DNA of 7,062 bases from assembly GCA_016926595.1 (NCBI GenBank), contig JAFGOG010000064.1, positions 1 to 7,062 of the forward strand, read 5' to 3'. Position 1 is the stretch's first letter. Each line of letters starts with the position of its first letter. Positions 1 to 5,618 of the stretch are shown here, one piece after another. A program made the position numbers and the translations under genes. The notes below the pieces were generated by a model, which did not search any database, was not told the DNA's origin, and worked only from the letters and a program-made list of their open reading frames with translations. The stretch is from Anaerolineae bacterium. GTDB taxonomy: Bacteria; Chloroflexota; Anaerolineae; JAAYZQ01.

Positions 1-2
1 GC

Positions 3-1040
3 TTTCCACAGGATATGGTCGTTCGCTTCTTCCCCAAATACGACCAGAAACGGCCCTTCGTCTCGATGACCTGGCTGACCCCTGATGGCCGGCAGCTAGA
101 CCTGGGCAGCTTTTCCGTGGTAACCGGCCAGAGGTTTATCGCCACGCAGCACCTGCCAGACAAGTACCTGTCAGAGCAGATCCGCAAGAAACAGTCGTAT
201 CGGGGCAGGGGTGGCCTCCCGGCTGCGGCCGTCCTCTTTGCCGATCCGGCTGCGGCCGAGCCTGTTCCCCTCCAAGGCGCCTACACCCTGCGTCTCGATG
301 GGTTCACCTTCGAGGCGGGCGGGGACCTGGACGCCGAAGTGGTGTTCGACGGCCAGGTCTATGGCCTTGCCGGCACCGACAATGTCCGCCGCGACCTGCT
401 GATCGGACTGCTGTGGGGGATGCCGGTCGCCCTGGCCTTTGGCATGATAGGAGCCGTCGCCACGTCGCTGGTGTCGATGATCATCGCCGCCGTCGGCTCC
501 TGGTTTGGGGGTTGGGTCGACGACCTCGTCCAGCGCGTCACCGAAGTGAACATGATCCTGCCTGCCCTGCCTATCGCCATCACCATTTACTATGTTTACT
601 CCAAGAGCATCTGGGTCATCCTTGGCGTCGTGGTCCTGCTGAGTATCTTTGGCAGCGCGGTCAAGAACTACCGGGCCATCTTTGTCCAGGTCAAAGAAGC
701 GCCCTACGTCGAGGCCGCGCGGGCCTATGGCGCCAGCAATCGCCGGATCATCCTCCGCTACCTGGTGCCGCGCATCATGCCGTTGTTGATCCCCCAACTG
801 GTCATCCTGATCCCCACCTACGTCTTTTTCGAGGCGACCCTGGCCTTCTTGGGCGTGAGCGATCGGTATCTCCCGACCTGGGGCAAGATCGTTTACGATG
901 CGATCACCAAGGGCGCCTTTGAGGGGCACTATTACTGGGTGCTGGAGCCGATCGGCCTGATGATACTCACCGGCTTGGCCTTTGCCATGGTCGGCTTTGC
1001 CCTCGACAGCATCCTCAACCCCCGCCTCCGCAGCCGCTGA
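3..1040 (+). CDS. ABC transporter permease, DppC/OppC type (5' partial)
   Basis: Inner-membrane permease subunit of a peptide/nickel/opine-type ABC importer. The frame is open to the left edge and the codons before the ATG at 15 (FPQD) continue it, so the gene very probably starts upstream and the first membrane helix is missing. Numbering from the ATG at 15: a hydrophilic, probably extracytoplasmic segment at about 1-118; the family signature GTDN at 120-123 followed by VRRD, where the usual form is xGRD; then hydrophobic segments near 129-160, 182-215, 255-280 and 308-330. The cytoplasmic EAA loop that docks on the ATPase is clear: EAPYVEAARAYGASNRRI at 228-245. The C-terminus (DSILNPRLRSR) is typical of the family and complete. 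The partner permease, ATPases and binding protein would be expected to the left, outside the window. The substrate cannot be told. Family assignment is firm. Confidence 0.93.
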   Translation, partial: FPQDMVVRFFPKYDQKRPFVSMTWLTPDGRQLDLGSFSVVTGQRFIATQHLPDKYLSEQIRKKQSYRGRGGLPAAAVLFADPAAAEPVPLQGAYTLRLDGFTFEAGGDLDAEVVFDGQVYGLAGTDNVRRDLLIGLLWGMPVALAFGMIGAVATSLVSMIIAAVGSWFGGWVDDLVQRVTEVNMILPALPIAITIYYVYSKSIWVILGVVVLLSIFGSAVKNYRAIFVQVKEAPYVEAARAYGASNRRIILRYLVPRIMPLLIPQLVILIPTYVFFEATLAFLGVSDRYLPTWGKIVYDAITKGAFEGHYYWVLEPIGLMILTGLAFAMVGFALDSILNPRLRSR

Positions 1041-1056
1041 CAGATCTCGCAGGCCT

Positions 1057-1075
1057 GGCGGATCCGCAATCCGCC
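1057..1075 (+). terminator. Stem-loop downstream of the permease, possible terminator
   Basis: A perfect 7-bp inverted repeat, GGCGGAT (1057-1063) and ATCCGCC (1069-1075), with a 5-nt loop CCGCA, starts 16 nt after the permease stop codon. It is the only strong structure between this gene and the next promoter, so it may end the transporter transcript or protect its 3' end. There is no T-tract after it (CTTCAAAA follows), so it is not a classical intrinsic terminator. Confidence 0.4.
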
Positions 1076-1138
1076 CTTCAAAAGCTCGCCAATCGTAGTG
1101 TTATGAGGTTTTTGAGCTGCACTCAGCCCTTGCCGCTC

Positions 1139-1167
1139 TTTACCTTTGCCTGCGCTTGTGCTATAAT
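1139..1167 (+). promoter_or_regulatory. Sigma70-like promoter of the amidohydrolase-thpR-LOG-prs unit
   Basis: TTTACC at 1139-1144 (4 of 6 matches to TTGACA), a 17-bp spacer, and a perfect TATAAT at 1162-1167. Transcription should begin near 1173-1175, which leaves a leader of only about 10-12 nt before the GTG at 1185. This is the only clear promoter ahead of the four closely packed genes. The rest of the 1041-1184 gap holds the stem-loop at 1057-1075 and nothing else I recognise. Confidence 0.7.
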
Positions 1168-1173
1168 TCCCCC

Positions 1174-1179
1174 GGAGAG
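1174..1179 (+). promoter_or_regulatory. Ribosome binding site for the amidohydrolase GTG start
   Basis: GGAGAG lies 5 nt before the GTG at 1185-1187. It decides the start, because the protein then begins MIVDFHTH, as the family requires. It falls at or next to the predicted transcript 5' end, so the leader consists of little more than the ribosome binding site. Confidence 0.7.
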
Positions 1180-1184
1180 TCTGT

Positions 1185-2060
1185 GTGATCGTCGATTTTC
1201 ATACCCACATCACGTCGCCACAGCTCATGGCCCGGCGCGACGAGTGCCTGGTCCGCGACGCCTGGTTCCGTGAGCTGTACGCCGATCCCAGGGCGCGGCT
1301 GTGCTCCGCTGGCGAGCTGGTTGCCGAGATCGACCGCTCGGCGGTTGATCGGGCCGTCGCCTGCGGCTTTGGCTGGCGCGATATGGAGTTGTGCCGGCTG
1401 GAGAACGACTATGTCATCGAGTCGGTGGCCCGCTACCCCGATCGCCTCATCGGCCTGGCCATCGTCAACCCCCTGGCCGGCGCTGAGGCCGTGGACGAGA
1501 TCGAGCGCTGCGCCGCCGTCGGCCTGCGCGGCGTGGGCGAGTTGATGCCCGACGGCCAGGGCTATCGCCTGGATGACGAAAAAGTGATGGCCCCCATCGT
1601 CGAGGCCGCGGTCGCCCACGACATGCTGATCCTGACCCATTGTAGCGAGCCGGTCGGCCATCTTTACCCCGGCAAGGGTGCCACGACGCCCGACCAGGTG
1701 GTCCGCTTTGCCCGCCTCTTTCCCCAGGCTGCGCTGGTCTGCGCCCACTGGGGTGGGGGGGCCCTCTTTTACGAGCTGATGCCCGAGGTGGCCCAGGTCA
1801 TGGGCCGGGTTTACTACGACACGGCTGCCTCGTTGTATCTGTACGACGACGCCATCTTTGGCCTGGCCGCCCGCTGTGTGCCTGGCAAGGTACTGTTTGC
1901 CAGCGACTACCCGCTCATCTCGCCGGGACGCTTCCTCCGGCGCATGCGGGCCGTGGACATGCCGTCGGCCAGCCTGGAGCAGATGCTGGGCGGCAACGCC
2001 TGCCGGCTGTTGCGATTGGACAATGAACCTCCTGCAGGTTCGGAACCCGCGGGAGGGTAG
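1185..2060 (+). CDS. Amidohydrolase family metal-dependent hydrolase (amidohydrolase 2-like TIM barrel)
   Basis: A 291-residue metal-dependent hydrolase of the amidohydrolase superfamily, probably cytoplasmic, since no signal peptide is seen. Visible ligands of the TIM-barrel metal site: HxH at 6-8 in VDFHTH, His152 in ILTHCSEP, His188 in CAHWGGG, and Asp241 in FASDYPL, which is the usual order and spacing. Glu119 in the GVGEL strand is also conserved-looking. The combination suggests the PF04909 branch (hydrolases and decarboxylases) rather than TatD, but the substrate is unknown. The GTG start is supported by GGAGAG 5 nt upstream and by the promoter just before it. It is the first gene of a four-gene unit and its TAG stop shares a base with a possible GTG start of the next gene. 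The last eleven residues (EPPAGSEPAGG) are encoded largely by a palindromic sequence at 2028-2056 and look like an add-on tail. Confidence 0.88.
   Translation: MIVDFHTHITSPQLMARRDECLVRDAWFRELYADPRARLCSAGELVAEIDRSAVDRAVACGFGWRDMELCRLENDYVIESVARYPDRLIGLAIVNPLAGAEAVDEIERCAAVGLRGVGELMPDGQGYRLDDEKVMAPIVEAAVAHDMLILTHCSEPVGHLYPGKGATTPDQVVRFARLFPQAALVCAHWGGGALFYELMPEVAQVMGRVYYDTAASLYLYDDAIFGLAARCVPGKVLFASDYPLISPGRFLRRMRAVDMPSASLEQMLGGNACRLLRLDNEPPAGSEPAGG
2028..2056. repeat. 29-nt imperfect palindrome / hairpin at the amidohydrolase-thpR junction
   Basis: CCTCCTGC at 2028-2035 pairs with GCGGGAGG at 2049-2056 (one G-T wobble), then one A-C mismatch, then GGTT/AACC (2037-2040 with 2044-2047), leaving a CGG loop. 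It makes up the last codons of the amidohydrolase and ends 2 nt before its TAG. Both strands translate to a PPAGSEPAGG-like peptide in one frame, as expected for a palindrome. It contains the GGGAGG that would serve as ribosome binding site for the GTG at 2060. It may be a copy of an interspersed palindromic (REP-like) repeat, but only one copy is in this window. Confidence 0.6.
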
Positions 2061-2061
2061 T

Positions 2062-2065
2062 GGAG
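2062..2065 (+). promoter_or_regulatory. Ribosome binding site deciding the thpR start
   Basis: GGAG sits 6 nt before the ATG at 2072 and lies just outside the 2028-2056 hairpin. The alternative GTG at 2060 has its GGGAGG within the hairpin and only 2-4 nt away, which is poorer spacing. This favours the ATG at 2072. Confidence 0.55.
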
Positions 2066-2071
2066 TTGGAT

Positions 2072-2677
2072 ATGCAGACCTTGCGGACCTTCATAGCCGT
2101 CGAGCTGGACCACGAGCTCAAAGCCACATTGGCCGGCATCCAATCCCGGCTGCGGGGCGTGGTGCCGCCGCGCGCCGTGCGCTGGGTGCAGCCGGAGGGG
2201 ATCCACCTGACGCTCAAATTCCTGGGCGACACGCCCCTCGACAAGGTCGAGCAGGTCAAGGCGGCCCTGGCCCGGGCCGCCGGGCAGATCCCGGCCTTTG
2301 CCATCACCGTGGGTGGCGTGGGCTGCTTCCCCGATGCCCGCCGGCCGCGCGTGGTTTGGGTCGGCGTCCAAGAGCCGTCCGGTTCCCTGGCCCGCCTGTG
2401 GCAGGCCGTCGAGTCGCACATCGCTCCCCTGGGCTTTCCCACCGAAAAGCGGCCGTTCAGCCCCCATCTGACCGTGGGCCGCGTCCAGCGCTACGCCTCC
2501 GGTGCCGAGGCGCGCGACGTCGGTCAGGCCGTGACGGCGCTGGCTGCAGAGATAACCGGTGCACAGGATGAGATGGCCGTCAGCGCCGTAGCCTATATCA
2601 AGAGCGACCTGCGGCCCACCGGCGCGATCTATACTACCCTGACCCAAGCCCGGCTGCAGGAACAGGCCGGTGGCTGA
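2072..2677 (+). CDS. thpR: RNA 2',3'-cyclic phosphodiesterase (2'-5' RNA ligase family)
   Basis: 2H phosphoesterase of the LigT/ThpR family. These enzymes open RNA 2',3'-cyclic phosphates to 2'-phosphates and can act as 2'-5' RNA ligases. From the ATG at 2072 the protein has 201 residues, close to the usual length. Both catalytic HxT motifs are intact: HLTLKFLG (His45, Thr47) and PHLTVGRV (His132, Thr134). The N-terminus TLRTFIAVEL matches the first strand of the family, which usually lies within a few residues of the start and so supports ATG 2072. An in-frame GTG at 2060 would add four residues. The gene follows the amidohydrolase by 0-11 nt and overlaps the next gene by 8 nt, so it is co-transcribed and probably translationally coupled. 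Family assignment is secure; the physiological RNA substrate is unknown. Confidence 0.93.
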   Translation: MQTLRTFIAVELDHELKATLAGIQSRLRGVVPPRAVRWVQPEGIHLTLKFLGDTPLDKVEQVKAALARAAGQIPAFAITVGGVGCFPDARRPRVVWVGVQEPSGSLARLWQAVESHIAPLGFPTEKRPFSPHLTVGRVQRYASGAEARDVGQAVTALAAEITGAQDEMAVSAVAYIKSDLRPTGAIYTTLTQARLQEQAGG

Positions 2678-3170
2678 CAGGCCTCTTTTTATCGCCGTTG
2701 TCGGCTCGGCGTTGTGCGATGAGCCTGTCGCTGCCTTGGCCCGGGCGGTGGGCCAGGAGATAGCCCGCCGGGGCGCTGTGCTCGTCTGCGGCGGCCGGGG
2801 CGGGGTCATGGAAGCGGCCTGCCAGGGGGCCAAGGCGCAGGGCGGGATCACCGTCGGCATTCTGCCCGGCGCCGATCGCCGCGAGGCCAACCGTTACGTG
2901 GACATCCCGGTGGTCACTGGCCTGGGCGAGGCGCGCAACGCCATCGTGGTGCGCAGCGCCGACGTGGTCATAGCCATCAGCGGCGGCTATGGCACCCTGT
3001 CGGAGATAGGATTGGCGCTCAAGATGGAGCGGCCGGTGATCGGCCTCGGCACCTGGGAGCTTTCTCAACAAGGGCGGCCGGTTGTCGCCATTGTCCGGGC
3101 CGATACCCCGCTACAGGCGGTAGAATCGGCCATCACTTTGGCCAAGATGCGCACAGGAGAAGAGGGATGA
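2670..3170 (+). CDS. TIGR00725 / LOG-like Rossmann-fold nucleotide-binding protein
   Basis: A 166-residue Rossmann-fold protein of the TIGR00725 type, related to the LOG/lysine-decarboxylase-like and DprA superfamily. It begins FIAVVGSALCDEP, followed by the glycine-rich motif CGGRGGVMEAACQGA (40-54) and the signature SGGYGTLSEIGLAL (104-117). The latter corresponds to PGGxGTxxE of cytokinin-activating LOG phosphoribohydrolases, with Ser in place of the first Pro and the catalytic-type Glu112 kept. LOG enzymes hydrolyse nucleoside 5'-monophosphates to free base and ribose 5-phosphate; whether this shorter branch does so is not established. The GTG start overlaps thpR by 8 nt and has AGGAA 7 nt upstream. 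The end overlaps prs by 4 nt (ATGA). Placement directly before PRPP synthetase fits a role in ribose-phosphate or nucleotide recycling, which is inference. Confidence 0.85.
   Translation: MADRPLFIAVVGSALCDEPVAALARAVGQEIARRGAVLVCGGRGGVMEAACQGAKAQGGITVGILPGADRREANRYVDIPVVTGLGEARNAIVVRSADVVIAISGGYGTLSEIGLALKMERPVIGLGTWELSQQGRPVVAIVRADTPLQAVESAITLAKMRTGEEG
3155..3159 (+). promoter_or_regulatory. Ribosome binding site of prs within the upstream gene
   Basis: AGGAG lies 7 nt before the ATG at 3167, inside the last codons of the LOG-like gene. With the ATGA stop-start overlap at 3167-3170 it indicates coupled translation and fixes the prs start. Confidence 0.7.
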
Positions 3171-4282
3171 CAGATCACAAGCGGCACTTTGGCGAGATCA
3201 GGCTGATCGCCGGCAATGCCAACACCCATCTGGCGATCAAGATCGCCAAAGAGCTGGGGTTGGCGCTCGAAAACTCCAAGGTGGGCCGTTTTCCCGACGG
3301 CGAGGTCAAAGTAGACCTGGACTGTGTGGTCCGGGGTACCGACGTGTTTATCATCCAGCCGATCTGCCAGTCGCATCACAGTCCGCTAAAGCGGCCCTGC
3401 CTGGCCGCTGGGGCCGGCGCGCCTCCCGGCTTGGAGAAAGAGGTCTGTACCTACCAGTCGATCAACGACAACCTCGTCGAGCTGTTGGTCATGATCGATG
3501 CCGCGCGGCGGGCCTCCGCTGGGCGGATCACCGCTGTGGTGCCCTACATGGCCTACGCCAAGCAGGAAAAGAAGAAAAAAGGCCACGAGCCGATCACCGC
3601 CAAGCTGGTGGCCAACCTGATCACCACCGCTGGCGCCGACCGCCTGCTGACGGTGGATCTGCACACGCCGGCCATCGAGGGCTTTTTCGACATCCCGGTG
3701 GATCACATGCGCATGGCCCTGTTGATGGGCGCCCACTTTCGGGACAGGCTGGGCCTGGAAGACGCCGTCGTCGTGTCGCCCGACGCCGGAGGGGTAGCGC
3801 GGGCCACCGAGTTCCGCAACCACCTCAAAGCTAACCTGCCTCACGACATCGTCGGCGACGAGATGGCCATCGCCTTCAAACGGCGCACGCTCGAGGATCA
3901 GCCGACCATCATAGAGATGGTAGGAAAAGTGGCGGGGCGGCCAGCCGTGATCTTTGACGACATCATCCAATCGGGTGGAACCCTTTTGGAGGTGGTCAGA
4001 CTGTTGAAAGAGAGAGGGGCGACCGGGGTGCACGCCGCCGTCGTCCATGCCGACCTGACGCCCGGGGCAGCGGAGGCGGTGACGCAATCGCCGCTGGAGA
4101 GCCTCGTCCTGTCAGACACGACGGCCTCGGCCGGGGAGGTTATGGGAGGCAAGATCAGGATCCTGTCCACGGCGAGGATCCTGGCCCATGCCATCTGGCG
4201 CATTCACACCCAGCAGAGCATCGGTTGGATATTCGATACGCTTGGCGACGAGGGCAAGCTGCCCAAGTTCAAGAAGGAGTAG
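3167..4282 (+). CDS. prs: Ribose-phosphate pyrophosphokinase (PRPP synthetase) with an in-frame insertion
   Basis: Makes PRPP from ribose 5-phosphate and ATP in the cytoplasm, the entry to nucleotide, His and Trp synthesis. At 371 residues it is longer than the usual ~315. Landmarks: RFPDGEV (41-47), INDNLVELL (99-107), YAKQEKK (130-136), DLH (164-166, metal-binding His166), VVSPDAGGVAR (202-212), KRR (238-240, catalytic-type Lys238 and Arg240) and the ribose-phosphate loop DDIIQSGGT (264-272). A 29-residue insertion at about 69-97 separates QPICQS from INDNL. Removing it gives QPICQSINDNL, which matches the canonical length of this segment (QSTCAPTNDNL in E. coli). The rest of the extra length is a short C-terminal tail (357-371) and small loop additions. 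Relative to E. coli, Arg96 is Lys132 and Asp224 is Gln268. The fold and most key residues are kept, so it is probably an active but divergent enzyme. Start: ATG with AGGAG 7 nt upstream. Confidence 0.93.
   Translation: MTDHKRHFGEIRLIAGNANTHLAIKIAKELGLALENSKVGRFPDGEVKVDLDCVVRGTDVFIIQPICQSHHSPLKRPCLAAGAGAPPGLEKEVCTYQSINDNLVELLVMIDAARRASAGRITAVVPYMAYAKQEKKKKGHEPITAKLVANLITTAGADRLLTVDLHTPAIEGFFDIPVDHMRMALLMGAHFRDRLGLEDAVVVSPDAGGVARATEFRNHLKANLPHDIVGDEMAIAFKRRTLEDQPTIIEMVGKVAGRPAVIFDDIIQSGGTLLEVVRLLKERGATGVHAAVVHADLTPGAAEAVTQSPLESLVLSDTTASAGEVMGGKIRILSTARILAHAIWRIHTQQSIGWIFDTLGDEGKLPKFKKE
3367..3460 (+). repeat. In-frame 87-nt insertion in prs bounded by 7-bp direct repeats
   Basis: CCAGTCG occurs at 3367-3373 and again at 3454-3460, exactly 87 nt (29 codons) apart, at the point where the Prs family shows no extra sequence. 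One repeat copy plus the interval equals the inserted unit (for example 3371-3457, residues Ser69-Gln97). Inside are two adjacent hairpins: AGCGGCC/GGCCGCT (3390-3396 with 3403-3409, 6-nt loop) and GCCGG/CCGGC (3413-3417 with 3426-3430, 8-nt loop). The peptide is low in recognisable structure and rich in Pro, Ala and Gly with two Cys. The shape resembles a small palindromic element inserted in frame with a target duplication, but no second copy is present in the window. Confidence 0.6.
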
Positions 4283-4286
4283 AAAA

Positions 4287-5618
4287 CTATTCTTCTTCCG
4301 GCGCGGGGACCGAGCGCCACAGGAGAAGAAGCACCTTTAAAATCAGGAATAGGATTCCGACCAGGGCCACCGTCAGCGCGGCTACGGCGGCCAGGCCGAC
4401 CAGTTGGGCGTTGATCTGTCCCGGCCAGTCGGCGGCCATGCCCGGCGCGGGCAAAAGACCGGTCACACCTTGGCCAGCCACGCCCCGGTAAGCCTCTGCG
4501 CCGATCCCGTTCCAGCCCAGGCCAAACCGCCCATCGCTCAAGACGCCCGGCGCCAGCACGCCCAAGATGCCGCCCAGCAGCCCGATCGGTACCGCGCCGG
4601 TGGCATCGTCGATGCGCAGGACGTGGCGCACCAAAAAGGTCACGAGAGGCGCCAGCAACCCTGCGGCGACGCCCAGGGCCAGCGCCGCCCACGGCGGCGC
4701 AAAAGCCATGGCGGCGGCGATGCCGAGCACGCCGGCGGCGCTGCCCCTGGCGGCCATCAGCGAGTCGGCCGCGCCTGTGGTCAGCCAGGTATAGAGGCTG
4801 GGCGCCAATGCGCCGCCCGCGGCGGCCAGGATCAGATTGGCGCTGGCAAGGGGTACTGGCAGGCCTGCCTGGATGTGGATCGGGTTGGAACCGGCCAAGG
4901 CAGCCGCGCCGGCAACGGCCAACAGGGCGCCCAGTGCGGCCATGACCGGCAGGTGGACCGGCGGCAGGGTGGGCAGCTCGCCCTCGGGCAGGGGCGGCAG
5001 GCGCCGCCCGAAAAAAGCGATGCCCAGCAGGGCGGCCAGGCCGCCCATCAAGGCTGCCGTGCTGATACCGGCCGGATCGACATAACCGTGGCCATAGCCC
5101 AGCGTCACGCCCGTGTGCATCAGCCAGCCGCCGCCCGAGAACCAGTTGCCGGCGACGGGATAGGCCAGCGCCGCTACCAGCAGGCCGCTCAGGGCGGCCA
5201 TCCAGCCGGGCATCCGCTCGCGGAGCGCCAGCATGGGCAGCAGCACCGCCACGGCGACGGCCGGCAGGTAGGCCAGGAACAGGGTCAAAGCAGTCGGGGT
5301 GGAGGCTTCGTTCAACAACATAAAGCCGCGCAGGCCCATCACGCCCCAGTCGAGGTTCAGAGGCGAGGCCCACTCCCACACCAGCCCTTCCAGGCCGCGG
5401 AGATCGCTCACCAGGCCGACGCCGCCCATCTGGAAGGCAAAGCCGCAGGCCCAATAGCCGGCGGCGGTTAGGCCCAAAGCGCCCAGCCCGGCCATCGCCG
5501 ATCGGGCCGGACGGCGACCGGCCAGCCCGGCCCCAGAGATCAGGAGCAGGCCGGCCGGTAGGAGTAGCGCCAAAACGGCGAATAGAGCGTTGAGTATTGC
5601 AAATAGAGTGTTGTCCAT
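4287..5618 (-). CDS. Ammonium transporter (Amt/Rh fold) family protein lacking the pore twin histidines
   Basis: Polytopic membrane protein of about 443 residues from the ATG at 5618, highly hydrophobic with about eleven likely helices, in the size range of Amt proteins. The second half aligns well with Amt: NLILAAAGGALAPSLYTWL (261-279), SPWAAL-like APPWAAL (307-313) and the strongly conserved IDD..GAV stretch (336-343). However, the residues that make ammonium conduction possible are gone. Aligning GYVDPAGISTAAL with AmtB GTVVHINAGIAGL puts Pro182 at His168 and Gly174 at Asp160. Aligning DDATGAVPIGLLGG with DDPVGAISVHGVCG puts Gly346 at His318. It is therefore an Amt-fold protein of uncertain transport activity, not a standard AmtB. 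No GlnK gene is adjacent. In-frame alternatives for the start are ATG at 5627 and TTG at 5657; none has a clear ribosome binding site. It converges with prs (4-nt gap) and diverges from the Mut7-C gene. Confidence 0.82.
   Translation of the reverse strand: MDNTLFAILNALFAVLALLLPAGLLLISGAGLAGRRPARSAMAGLGALGLTAAGYWACGFAFQMGGVGLVSDLRGLEGLVWEWASPLNLDWGVMGLRGFMLLNEASTPTALTLFLAYLPAVAVAVLLPMLALRERMPGWMAALSGLLVAALAYPVAGNWFSGGGWLMHTGVTLGYGHGYVDPAGISTAALMGGLAALLGIAFFGRRLPPLPEGELPTLPPVHLPVMAALGALLAVAGAAALAGSNPIHIQAGLPVPLASANLILAAAGGALAPSLYTWLTTGAADSLMAARGSAAGVLGIAAAMAFAPPWAALALGVAAGLLAPLVTFLVRHVLRIDDATGAVPIGLLGGILGVLAPGVLSDGRFGLGWNGIGAEAYRGVAGQGVTGLLPAPGMAADWPGQINAQLVGLAAVAALTVALVGILFLILKVLLLLWRSVPAPEEE
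5581..5613. repeat. Two direct repeats AATAGAGnGTTG with a 21-bp period
   Basis: AATAGAGCGTTG (5581-5592) and AATAGAGTGTTG (5602-5613) differ at one base and are spaced exactly 21 bp, two helical turns. They lie just upstream of the Mut7-C ATG at 5617 and also encode the first helix of the Amt-like protein on the other strand, giving the peptide repeat NTLFAIL/NALFAVL. They could be a regulator site or simply the footprint of a repetitive helix. Confidence 0.45.

Noticed and set aside
171..929. 252-codon open frame on the - strand opposite the ABC permease
   Set aside because: It mirrors the codons of a clearly conserved permease, has a charge-rich composition typical of antisense frames in GC-rich DNA, and has no recognisable family.
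1907..2890. 327-codon open frame on the - strand across the amidohydrolase-thpR-LOG junctions
   Set aside because: It spans three well-supported + strand genes, has no family resemblance, and is explained by high GC content.
3575..3581. AAAAAAG run in prs as a possible programmed -1 frameshift site
   Set aside because: The register is AAA AAA Ggc, not the A AAA AAG needed for tandem slippage, and the protein continues normally in the zero frame.
3386..4087. 233-codon open frame on the - strand opposite prs
   Set aside because: Antisense shadow of the conserved Prs core; no promoter, ribosome binding site or family similarity.
4404..5471. 355-codon open frame on the + strand opposite the Amt-like gene
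   Set aside because: Low-complexity Gln/Gly/Ala/His-rich product typical of an antisense frame. The - strand frame has clear Amt motifs and transmembrane pattern.
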